Source: Dendrobium chrysotoxum (lineage: Eukaryota > Streptophyta > Magnoliopsida > Asparagales > Orchidaceae). From it: a stretch of DNA of 64,000 nt. The stretch spans positions 29,134,729-29,198,728 of the forward strand of contig CM034309.1 of the NCBI GenBank assembly GCA_019925795.1, given 5' to 3'. The position numbers and the translations under genes were made by a program. Positions within the stretch are counted from its first letter, which is position 1; the number at the start of each line of letters is the position of its first letter. The notes under the pieces were generated by a model that ran no database searches, had not been told where the DNA came from, and worked only from the letters and a program-made list of their open reading frames with translations. Positions 12,060 through 25,000 of this stretch are shown here, piece after piece.

Positions 12060-13091
12060 AAGTCTGACTGAATGGAACTGGGAAGGAAAAAAAGAGAATT
12101 CATCAATAAAAAATAATTCGCATCTTAAGGTTGGGGAGAAAAGTTAACAATAAACTAAGGTAAAATATAAAAAGTGCAAACTTGTTATTTTTAAAGAAGC
12201 TGCACTAGAATTTAGGAAAAATTCAAGGGTATAAAATAGAAAAAGCAGACCTCCCTATGGCTTTATATATACAAGAAGAAATAACTAGAGTTACCCACTT
12301 TTCCAATTGAGATAAGAAACACTGATAAATAAAATTCATATGCATGCTAATTAAATTTGTTTCCATGTCAATTATCTTTTGTCATCTATATTTCTCTCAA
12401 AAAGTTGGTTGGAACTTTGATAATAAAGAAATTCTTGGCCAATATTAGTCAGGCCACATACAAGAACTACAATAACATCAAGGTTTTATCTCACTATGTG
12501 GGTCATGTCATGATTATTCGACAAGTTTTATGTTGGCTATCGATTACCTAATGCAACCCTTCATTTTTCTCATCCAGGACTTGAGACTTGGCAACGACAA
12601 TATCAATAATTGCCTTTTGGTAGTCAATAAAAAGGCAGGCTAAGTTTAGCTTCCATGTGGAAAATAATAAATAATGTAGGATAATTTCAGTATAATTGTG
12701 ACATTAAAGGGGACATTTTAAAGGCCGAATGTTCACCTCCTGAAAATTCATTACAATGAATCCTGAGTATATTTAAGTGTTTTACTTCGTTCTTGGTTAG
12801 ATTTTTTTTTTGTGTTTCCTTGTGACTTCGTACATTTAGTAGTCTGTATGCACTGGTAAGTCCTATGTTCATCTATTCGTATATACATACATTGGTATGC
12901 ATAGATTTATTTATTTCTTTACTCAATACATGTCGCCAGAGTGCTCAGCAGTTGTATTCCCGTTCACTTTCTGTTTCAATGTTCCGTTTTTCAGCTCCTT
13001 CTTTATTGTGTATTTTTGTGATGATTGATATCCTCTATTATTCTATAATATGTTAGTCTCATCCTTCTTTTCTCTGTTTGAATTGTTCCAG
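12060..13091 (+). other. Intron-like DNA before the first recognised PLAC8 exon
   Basis: AT-rich, with no recognisable element or coding segment. It ends in a pyrimidine-rich tract and TTCCAG, the acceptor of the exon beginning at 13092. Confidence 0.6.
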
Positions 13092-16000
13092 CGGACCGTG
13101 TGTGTCTTACATGCTTAGAAAACGGGCTCTTTATAATGATATGTCAAGGTAATTTTATGTTCTTTTGTTTGTGTCACATCAAGTACGTTTTATTTGCATT
13201 TCTGTTAGTGTTCTTACGGGTTTTGTGTGCTGTTTTCCTTTTTTAGATATGTCTGCTGCGCTGGTTATTTGCCATGTAGTGGCAAGTGTGGAGAGAGTAA
13301 ATGCCCCGAGCTGTGTCTTTGCACTGAAGTAAGAACTTCTCTTAATTTTTTTTCATATGTTCTTGCTATTCACGTATTCTCAGTAATTTTAACATCAAAT
13401 GATAGCACTTGATGGAAGGATGGGCTTTTGCTTTTAAGATCATGAATGTGATTCCTGTTAGCATATGTTGCTTATTAGAAAAATAAAATTAGAGAAGGGT
13501 TTTATTAAGAGCTTGTATAATTTGGGTAAACATACATTATAATTATTTATTGTAATTATTTTTTCATTTATTTTATTTCTATTTTATTCATCTTCTATGC
13601 CTATAAATAAACATATGCGTTCAGTGAGTAATTTTGTAAAGTTCTATTCTCATAACATGGTATTAGAGTCAGTCCCCATCGCCCAAATCCCCAAGTTGGC
13701 ACAAGCCTCTCGTGTGCCACCAACTTGCCATAGCTATCATCGCTCTTCGCATGCTTTGGCATCTCACGTTCGCTTGCTCCCAATACCCCTTCTCAGACCG
13801 CTTGCTCAGGCTTTTCTCATCCATCCCATATTCATCCTATGTTTGTCAGGTGGCCCACATCATTCACACCCAAAGTGCATGAATCCGCAGCTCACACATG
13901 CGTGTGTACTTGCTTGCAGTGGATTTCACTGCTGATGGGCCCTCCTCTAGCATTCCCTTGCTCGCCGCTCTTTGCTTGTATGCCTTCTCTTCTTGCATGT
14001 TATTTCACTCAACATATGTGCCGCTTTCTCTTCTTGCATGTTATTTCACTTAACATATGTGCCTCTTTATTCTTCCTTGTTACCTGTAGTTTTACCTCTT
14101 ACCTAGCTCTCAATCTTGCAGATCACCATTGCTCCATGATCAAACCAGAACTGACCTTTCCATCTCCATGATTAACATTCTCAAATCATCAATTGCTTCT
14201 ATTGTTATGTTTCAAGGCATCACCAAGAATGTAGATATTTCTTTGTTCCACCTATTTTAAAGATGTTAATGTCTCTCGATCTACACTTTTTATTTAAATA
14301 TCTTTTCTCTTCAATAAAATAATCTGTTGATTCAAGAATACTATAGCATATTGAGAAGGAAATATGATAAATTGCTTGATGCTGAACAAAGAAGGTAATA
14401 GTCATCTATATTATCATCCATATATGGAAAGAAATCAGGTCCACTATCACCATCCTAATAAAAAAGATTAATGTAGTCCACCACTACTTCATGATCAGCC
14501 AACACCTCACCTTTCCATTGTCATGGTTAACAATCTAGAACCGTCAATCAATTTTATTTTTTATGTTCCAAGTCACTTACAAGAAGATGCAGGATTTTCG
14601 TCTTTCCACCTACTTTTAAGATATTAATATCTCTTATTCTGGACTCTTTATTCTGACATTGTTTCTCTTAACAAAATAATATGTTGATTCAAGAGTACTA
14701 TATCATATTGAGAGGGAAATATGATGAAATGTTTGAATATTGCATGATGCATAATAAAGAAGGTAAATAGTAATCTTTATTATCATCCATACATGGAAAG
14801 AAATTAGATCCATTATTATAATCCTAATATGGAAATTAGTGTTGTCCTCATCTTTCACCGTCCACATAATGAAAGACATTTATTATCTTGTCATCCAAAC
14901 ATGAAAATATTCAACTTATCATCATCATCGTAAATGTATGGAAATAAATTGCTATTATCATCCAATAATTATTATCATATTCATCAAGAGTGAGAGCAAT
15001 CAAGGGAAGTATTTAATCATCATGAAGACATCAATATGAATCCACTCTCTCCTTTCATAAATGATTGGCCAAAATCTCCATACAAGAAAGCTTGCATAGT
15101 TCAACCACATCCCTCTCTCTCTCTCTCTCTCTCTTCTCTCCTTTAAGGCACTAGATGCAAGGAAGGGCTAGATTATTTATTTCAATCAGGGATCCAATTA
15201 TGAGATTATTTTCAAACTATTCTAAAGGAGAATCAAACAATCAAACTCTCAAGTTTGGAATAAAAATTTTCTGTGATTATGAAGTGCCCCTCTCCTTAAT
15301 TAAATTGAATTTTACTTTTTACATGTGAAGGAAAAAGACTTACCAATATGTACACCAGCTTGTATGAAAGTATATTGGGCTGAATTATGTTACAAGTGTT
15401 GCTTGAGAGAAATACTTGGATAGAGCTTAGTAACTCTTATTCGTGGAGGCCGTGGTGAATTTCCATCCAAATAATTATTAGTATCTTTCACTATCATTAA
15501 TTAAATGAATAATGCCATCCATCTTTCTTACATCTCTATTTTTTCCATTCCTTACTACTAATCTTTATCATTTGTTATCAGAGCTAAAACCTGGAACACC
15601 TAGTGCAGGTGATCCTCTTCTTTTAATATGTTTTTTCAACATTTATTTTGCTCTTGGTTGTGCTTCCAAAATTCCATTGAGTCATTGCTCTTTTTCTTCA
15701 CAAAATTAAATTTTTTTTGCTATCATCAATCATACATAGAGTTAAACTTGGTTCTAGGGGTGTCAATTCGGGTCAATGGGTCGAGTTCGGGTCGAACCTG
15801 AGTTGACCCAGGCATAAGCGGGTTAACTCGAACCCGACCCGGTTAGCTAAATGGGTTAGGGTTATCAACCCGGACCCGACCCGCATGGGTTACCGGGTAG
15901 ACCCGACTGACCCGCGAACCCGATTAGCTAAAGGGCAAAAAATGCAAAATTTGACCCTACTGTACGTGGTGAGGCAGGGTGGTGAAGCCGACGGTGACTC

Positions 16001-19000
16001 GACCACTAGTGAGGCGGAGCAGGTGGTGAGGCCGACAGTAGAATCATCTCCAAAAGATGTTAGCGACCCGGTGTTCGCAATCGCAGTTTCGTGTTCGCAA
16101 AAGACGTCGACGGTGGCATTAGCGGAGATGCTGCTTTGCGGCAGTCAGCAGCCTGCAAGCCGGCGGCGATGGCAGTAGAACTCGACTAGACGCCTAGTCG
16201 CCTAAGACGCGGACGGCGGACATCTGGCCTGAAGCGACCAGACTAGATGCGGACGCAACGATTGAGGCATTGACACACGGACTCAACTTGCGAGGCATTG
16301 ACATTCCCGGGTCAATTCGGGCCGACCTGCGGGTTGCCGGGTCAACCCGAACTCGATCCAGTTTTTAAATGGGTCAGAAATCCGAACCCGACCCATTTGC
16401 TAACCGGGTCAACCTGAACCCGGATTTTTCCGGGCCGGGTTCGGGTTGGGTTTCAAGTCGGGTCAATTCTTTTTTTTAATTTATAGTTGAGGATCAAACT
16501 AATTTGGAATATTGTTCAGAGAGCAAATTTATTTTTTCTTTCTCGGTAATGTTCTTTAGAGTTGTTTTTGTTCTTGCACAAAATCAATTGTTTTCCCTCT
16601 TGTCAATCTTATAAAGTTTAGGACTTGGTTGCTAGCTAGTTTTGATCTTGGTTAGATTCAACTCATCTTGGAATACCACTTGGAATGAAAAATTTATTTT
16701 CTTTTGTTGAGTTTAATAGTAGGTATCTAGTTCTAGTTTCATTCTTTTAGAATTTTAGTTTCCATTTTCTTTGCTATCCTTGTTCCATTTGTTTGCTTCT
16801 TGTATTTTCATTAGTGAAAAATCTAGTTTTCTCTTAGCTTACCCCACTTGGATGTCTCTACTTTCATTTCTACACAAGCAATATATGACTTAAACTACCT
16901 CAATTGTTCTATGGAGTAGAGTTTTTGTGGAAGGGTAGAATGATGATGATAGGAAACACTTGTAGATCTCAAGTAATTCCTATCAATCTTTGAAAAACAA
17001 CGAGAATTCTCCACAAAAATCCACACAAAACCACGAAAATAATAGATAATTTGTGTTATTTGATGAAAGGGAAACAGAAAATACCGAGATACAATTGATC
17101 CTCTATTCGAGAGGAGGATCTATCTCTCCCAAATCTCTAGACGCCGCTAGAGACCAAAACCTAAGAGAGATCTCAAAGTTTAGCCAAATTCAAGATGCCC
17201 TAACCCTAGGAAAACAAACTATTTAATGCATACAATCCAAAAGGAAATCTCTAAATTGTCCCTACATTCAAATTTCCCTCATAAACTCCTCATAAATCCT
17301 TCCTAATCAGAGCTTTTGGCTATGCGGTTTGAGCAGCCTGTACAGGAGTCGGAGAAGTTTCGCCTCTGTTACGCATGAGCTGGTCCCATATGGACCGGCT
17401 AGAGCGGTCTAATAATACTCCCCTCCCAAAGACCCACCTTGCCCGCAAGGTGGAAAGACGACACCCTCCTCCATTCCCTCTTCATCATAAACGGTAAGAA
17501 CATGAAAAGTTCGATCTATCTCTCCCAAATCTCTAGACGCCGCTAGAGACCAAAACCTAAGAGAGATCTCAAAGTTTAGCCAAATTCAAGATGCCCTAAC
17601 CCTAGGAAAACAAACTATTTAATGCATACAATCCAAAAGGAAATCTCTAAATTGTCCCTACATTCAAATTTCCCTCATAAACTCCTCCTAAATCCTTCCT
17701 AATCAGAGCTTTTGGCTATGCGGTTTGAGCAGCCTGTACAGGAGTCGGAGAAGTTCCGCCTCTGTTACGCATGAGCTGGTCCCGTATGGACCGGCTAGAG
17801 CGGTCTAATAATACTCCCCTCCCAAAGACCCACCTTGCCCGCAAGGTGGAAAGACGACACCCTCCTCCATTCCCTCTTCATCATAAACGGTAAGAACATG
17901 AAAAGTTCGGTCGTTACACCTGTGCCCCGGCATATACCTCTTGTCACATCTAAAATAAAGCTGTTTTCGCCCTTTTCTCCTGTAATTTCATTTATGTGAG
18001 CTTCTTGAAGTTGTCCCCAGGTCTTCCTCCTATAGTCTTTTCCTTCGAAGTCTCCCGAAGAGTATCCAATATTAGTTCCTTGGGTGCCAAAACAGTGGTG
18101 GTTATCCTGTACGAGCTTCTTGAGCTACTGCCTACCGTTCCTCTCTCCAAGTACCTCTGATCCTCCACCAACTGAGCTAGCTCCATAGCCTCTCCCAAGT
18201 CATTAAGCCTCATCACTCTAACAGCTGCGCGGATCTTTGCTTTCAGTCCCTTCATAAAGTTTTCCTCCAGTACAGTCTCTAGAAGCCGATTCAGTCGACT
18301 GGCGAGGTACTCAAATTGCTCATGGTACTCCACCACTGTCCCCTCCTGCATCAAAGCGATGAGCCGCTCATAGAAGTCTCTTCCCCTACTGATTTGGAAA
18401 CATTCCAACAAGCAGTCCTTAAACTCCCTCCAGGTTTGTATCGGTCGCCTCGTATCCCTCCACTGGTACCATACTCAATCTTTCCCTTCCAAGCACATCT
18501 CGGCTGCCGTTAGTCTCTCCCTCTCTGTCAATCTGTTGATGGTAAAGTACCTTTCTCCCTTGTAGATCCATCAATGGGTACCCTCTCCCTCAAAAATAGG
18601 CATCTTCAGCTTCCTCACCCTCAGATCATCTCCGTTCCCTCTGATCCCTTCATAAGTTTTCATTTCCCAAGGGGGGTGGTTCCCCCTAAGTGTCCCAATC
18701 ATCCATTCTACATTCATACCCAAACCTTTCATCAAATTACCACATTCTCCTTTCAAATTCAGCACCCCTTGGATTATAACGAACCCCTCCCCTTTCAAAT
18801 TCAGCCCCCCTTTGGTCATAGTTACCCTTTTCCCTTTCAAATCCCGTCCCTCTCCTCTTCAAATCAACACCTCTTCATTCTTTTCCTACCTCCTCCCGCC
18901 TCTTCCCATAGCCTCTACCCGACTCCTCCCTAGGAATAGGCCATAGGGGAGGCATTTTTTTTGTTCCCTCTAAAATCTCCACCTCTTGATCTTCCCTTCG

Positions 19001-22000
19001 TTTGATTGGCTTAGGGTTTTTTCCACTTCCTTGGCTGTCGGTACCTTCCTCACCTACGACGGCAATATTTTGGTTTGGGCCTCGAGCACTTTCTTCAACA
19101 TCTCCTCTAGGATGGAAAAATTCGAATTGATCTTATCATTGATGACTGAAATATCCTTTTTTAAAAATGAAACTTGAGTTTGGAGATCTAAAATTTCAGA
19201 TTTCATTTGTTTGATCATCTCTTCTAATATTTCTACCTTTCTTCCTGTCATAAGTCCCCGGATCTCTGTTAGACTCGAAAATCCGGATTTGCACCACAAA
19301 AACAACAAAAATCATGGCTTGAAATAGAAAAACTGCTGCAGAAATTCTCCAAAAACAGCCCAAAAATAGTCCGGAAACCGCTTTGATACCAATTTGATAG
19401 GAAACACTTGTAGATCTCAAGTAATTCCTATCAATCTTTGGAAAACAGCGAGAATTCTCTACACAAAACCACGAAAACAGTAGATAATTTGTATTATTTG
19501 ATGAAATTCAAATGGAAAATACCAAGATACAATCGATCCTCAATTCGAGAGGAGGATCTATCTGTCCCAAATCTCTGGACGCTGCTAGAGCCTAAAACCT
19601 AAGAGAGATATCAAATTTCAGCCAGATTCAAGATGCCATAACCCTAGGAAAACAAACTATTTAATGCATACAATCCAAAGGAAATCTCTAATCAGAGCTT
19701 TTGGCTATGCAGTTTGAGCAGCCCGTATAGGAGGCGGAGAAGTTCCGCCTCTGTTACGCGTGAGCAGGTCTTCGTATGGACCGGCTGGACCAGTCCAATG
19801 GACCGGTCTAACAGATGAAGAATAAAGAAAGAAAATATTAATCTTCATCATCATCAATATGTGAAAATAAATCAATTCATCGTCATCATTTACTTATGGA
19901 TATATTAGTATTGTCTTCATCATCACCATCCACATAATGAAGTTGATTGCATCATTATTATTCAGATATAAAAAGAATCAAGTTATCATCATGGTATATG
20001 TATCATGTATGAAAAGATATTGCTTTCATTATTATCATCTAAATAAAGAAGATATTAGCATTATATTCATCAAGAGTGGGATCAATCAAAAAAGAACTTA
20101 ATCAATATGAAGACATCAATATGCGTCACTCCCTTTCCCTATATGCTTGATCAAAATCTCCATACATGGAAGCTTGCATGGTTTAACCTCCCCTTTCTCT
20201 CGTGTCTCCTTGGAGGTGCCAGGTGCAAGGTAGGAAGGAAGGTCTTGGTTATTTCTGCCAAAAAGGATTTAATTAAGAAATTATTTCCAAGCTATTTTGA
20301 AGTAGAACTAAGCAATCAGGCACTTAAGTTTGGAATTAAATATTCCATGTGATTATGAAGTGTCCTTTGCCTAATTAAATGTAATTTGTTTTTTTATGCA
20401 AAGGATAAAAGCTTATAAATTTGCACTCCATATATAAATTTGCACTTTCATAGGTAGTTTCTTCCTCGAGCTCTATTATCATAATTTCTATTGGTACATC
20501 CTGAGTTTTAGATTTAGGTGCATCTTCACATATGATATTTAATAAATAATTATTTTCTTTATGGAGCATGTCTTCTCTACCACTTATCATTATCTTTTTG
20601 ATGGTTAACCATGATTTTTTTTTAAAAGAAAAAAGCACCGTCCATACACTATCTTACTATAATTTGTAATTATTTTATAGAAATCCTACTGTCTTGGATG
20701 TATCATGCTTCTCGAATTTTTAGTAAATTTATTATCCATACACTATCTTTACTATATTTTCTAATTATTTTATAACCATTTATTGAACTTACCATTTTTT
20801 AGTATCTCATCTTGAAGAAGATAATTAGTGGCGCTGTGGCGGTCCTTAATCTAAATGTATGTATCACGTAACAACTGACACTTCGTCCACATTTACCTAA
20901 ACCTTTTGTTCTTATTAATGGAGCCACCACTTTAGCTAACCTCCTACACCTCAACTTTCGGAATTTATCGCCTCCTTCCCTTCAAGTTTGAATGCTCTAC
21001 TTGTGAATTGGATAAACATCATCATCTCAACTACTAGTTATTCTTTTCTTTCTTATAAGTTATTTCTTTTTTTATTTTTTGCGGTTAAAATCTTATTCTA
21101 ACTCCCTTAGGATTTTAATATTTTGTTATTGTTATTGATGATCATTCTAAAATAACATAGTTATATTTATTAGAATGTTGGTCAAAATTTCTTGATGTTT
21201 TCATATGTTTTATCAAAAAATAAAAATTCTTTTTTTTTACTTCACTCAAAATATTATACAACTGATATTGTCTTAAATACATGCACTCAATTCAATAGTT
21301 TTGTCCCAAAATGGTATTATTCAACAAACCTTTTTTATATGCCTCTTGACAAAATGACGTAGTAGAACATAAAAGTCATCTCCTCAATGTCACCAAGATA
21401 CTCATATTTCACATGAATGCGCCCCAATCATTTTGGGGAGATGCAATCTTAATTGTCTTCTATCTTCTTAATCGTATTCCTCTTATAGCTCTTGACAATG
21501 AATTGACCATCACCATTTTCTCCCATCATACCTAATTTTCCTCTTCCATAGGTATTTGGTTGTCTTTGCTTTGTTCATGACTTCCACCCACATGAGAACT
21601 TCTCTCCCCATGCCACTCCCTAGAGACTCATATTATAAATATAATGATCTCTTTACCAAATATCTATATAATTCTACTAACATTAACTTCCTCGAAATTA
21701 TTCCTTTCTTTTCATACACAATTTCTGAATCAAAACCATATGTTCCTTTTCCCCCTATTGCCCCGCTCTCTAATCTATTTCTTTAGAGGTGAAAGGTCTT
21801 GACCACCACCTCCTGCAACCTCTTATAATCTCATCTACTTCTATTGAGCAACCCTTGAGCGGATCCTTCAAATCTATATCTTCCCATTGCACTACGATGA
21901 ATTAAAGACATCATTTATCATCTTATTCACCGCTGCATGGCTTTGACTATTTAACCTAATTTTATCATTTTTTGCCATATTTTTCTTTATTCTCTTTATT

Positions 22001-25000
22001 CCAGAACATATCTAGAAGCAATACAACATCCTCTACAGATGTTGAGATCAAGCTAATTTTTTGTTGATGAAATTTACTATCATGTTTAATCATAATGGGT
22101 CATTGATCGGTAAAATGCTCGATTATTTGCCAATTGGTTACTCAATTCTATGGGATATATTACTTTCTATTTAGTTGTTAGGCTTAACTTTGTTAGTTGC
22201 GTTTTTTGGCCCATATTGCTAATGGATGTTAGTAATACCTTCCTTAATGGTGATCTAAATGAGGCTTTATATATGGTGCATCCTCCTGTATATGTAACTT
22301 AGAGGGAGAAACACACATCTACCTACTTAGAAAGGCTATTCATGGGCTCAAGTAGAGGAGAAATTATTACGAGCGGACACCGGACGTAGAGATATGTCCG
22401 GACTCCAATGAAAATATAATGTGTGAACTAGTGTATTATTATGTATAACTAGGTATTACTATACATTACTGTATATGTAGTTATGTATTATTATGTATTA
22501 CTATGTATTAGCTAGTACACAATAATACACACCTAATATACACCAATATACATCAATACACAATAATATTGTTGTGTATTGTTGTATATTGATGTTGACC
22601 TGTAAACCTACGACCAGATCGACTCCCACTTCCCACGACTCCACCTTGTTGGTTCCGACAACCCTACGATCTTCACATAACTCCCCATGTTCGCTCCTCA
22701 CAGCACAAAAACTCCCTCACACGGCACGATCTGAAGGCCCCAAGCATTCAAACTCTCTTAGCTCTCCCTCTCGTGTTTGATCGACCACCGCAAGCAGTAG
22801 CCGAAGTCGGACCTCCCTATCCCTATTCCGCAAGCCGTCCGCATCAATAGCTGAAGCCACCGATCCAGCTTCGTCTCCCGCAATTGAACCCTCGAGCTGA
22901 CGTCCAGCTTCCGTTGCACGCCACTTGTAGATGCACGAAGCCCGCGCGCCTCCTCGCCTCCAGCTTCCTTGCGCGAACGACCATTCGGCTCGATCTGTCC
23001 AACCCGAACCCGATCGCACCTCTGGCTCCAATTTCACGTGCAAACAAATCAGACCGCGCACCGTTCGCATGTATGCCTCCTCTGCCTATGCCTGGTTACA
23101 CACCGGAGCCCATCTTTGTTTTCTTGAAATTGTGAGTGAGGGAGGAAATATCTAATAATAAAATATTAGTAATTATTATTGTTACTATAATAATAATAAT
23201 TATTATTATCATCATTATTATTATTATTAAGAAAACCAAACACCACAATCATTCAACCGGAGAATCCAAAGACGTATTCCTGGGTTGATATGTTCCCCGA
23301 AGCCTTCTGCAGTCGATTTGATTTGGCTGAGCTGATCATAAGGGCAAATGCCCTCCCCAACCTCCCCTCACGGGGAAGGGGAGCTGAAAGGCTACCGAAA
23401 ATTTGGGAAAGCGCCAAAATACTGCAAGCTTCAAATTGGAGCATCAAAGACCAATTTTGGGGTTGATTTTAATCCCTCGAAGCCCCCGACCATTAAATCC
23501 TATTCGGCTGGGCGGACTATAAAGGGCAAGTGCCCTCCCGAACTCCCTTCAGGGAGGAGAGTCCGTGAGGCTGCCGAAATTACGCCGCAGGATTGTTCGA
23601 GAGCTTTAATTAAAATTTAATTTTAACTAATTATTCTATTTAATTTAAATTTAAATTCCTAACTTTAATTTAAATTATACTAATTAACTAATTTTAAAAT
23701 AAAATTTAAAATTAATAAAATTAAAATTCATATTCAAGTTTAAACTAAAATTCAATTAATTAAATAATTGATTAAGTTAAAATCTAATTAAAACAATTAA
23801 TTTAAAATTTAATTAAAATTAGAGCTTTGATTAATTTAAAATTTAATTAAAACCTTAACCTTAATTAAACTAATTAATATAAAAATTAAAATCTTTTAAT
23901 TAATAAACCATTTAATTAATCAATTTAAACCTTTAAATTAATTTAATCAATTGAGCAATCAATTTAATCTAAATAATTAAATAATTTTAAAATACACTTA
24001 AAATCAATTAATGAGTTGAGCAATTAATTTTAAATTAAAATTTAACTTTAATTATAAATTTATTTAATTAATTAAAGCAACTAAATTAAAATAAAAGAAA
24101 ATAAAAGAATAAAAAAAATCATGTTTTCCACTATCCAACTTAAGTACAAGCTACCAGCTCTCTAACAAGTAGCTCTAAACAAACAAAACTCTCCAAAAAA
24201 TAAACTCTCTCAGACTCTCAGTAGTAGCCTCAGCTGCAGCTACCTGTGAGCTCTCTAAGCTCTCCAAATTGCTGCAAGTACAACATACTTGCAAGTAAAC
24301 AAACAAAGCATCAGCTCAGTGTACTAAAACAAATTCGTACTGGTAAAGCAAATATGTACTAAAATAAGCAGGTATTGAACAAACGATGATACTAAAGTAA
24401 AACACAGGCTGTTGAATTAAGAAAATTATGAGCAAAATCACAGTGAACTACTGATAGCTAGAGTAGAAAGCACAGGTGTCGGGCGGTAGGGTGTGTAACT
24501 ACTCAAAAACAAGCATAATAGGTAACTACTAGCTAAAGTAGGGTAAATTTCAATTAAACCTCCGAAGGGGAGTTATAAACCCTCCGAAGGGGAGTGACAA
24601 ATCCTCCCCAAGGGGAATAATCAAGCCCACTTCAAACAAATTAAGGGAAGCTTCTAATTGAAACATATCGACCGCCTTGTTTATAGGGCTAGGTTATAAG
24701 ACCCACCTTTAGGCCGCTTCTAAATTAGTGTGTATTAGGTGTGTATTGCTGTGTACTAGCTAATACAAAATAATACACAGTAATACACACCAATACACAT
24801 TAATACTTAGTCCATGCATCATATTTTCATTGGAGTCTGGGGGTAGCTTCTACGTCCAGTATCCGCACGTAATAATTTCTCCAAGTAGAGCCCTATATGT
24901 TTGACCTGACAAATACTGCAATTTTTTTGCAAAAGTTGGCCTCCCTGATAATACCACAGATCATTTTATTTTTATTAAATATACAATATTAGCCTTAATT

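Larger units (their letters stand above)
16947..19813 (-). mobile_element. Ty3/Gypsy deletion derivative with 5-bp target duplication
   Basis: LTRs 16947-17414 (3') and 19395-19813 (5') flank gag-only internal DNA. GATGA at 16942-16946 and GATGA at 19814-19818 form a perfect target duplication, so the ends are exact. Beside the 5' LTR lies the primer-binding site (TTGGTATCAAAGC on the - strand). The gag runs through a zinc-knuckle region and then fuses to a short 3' segment ending in a GGGAGGGGAG purine tract. Protease, reverse transcriptase and integrase are absent. A 396-bp tandem duplication spans the 3' LTR boundary. Same family as 1485-3361, but the deletion point differs. Confidence 0.88.

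Noticed and set aside
13597..14171. Overlapping 110-112-codon frames after the short LTR
   Set aside because: Cys/Ser/His-rich translations with no domain. The region is untranslated leader after a primer-binding site.
22717..23155. Several overlapping frames in the MULE interior
   Set aside because: Four frames are open on both strands because the segment is GC-rich. None has a recognisable domain, so no gene is called.
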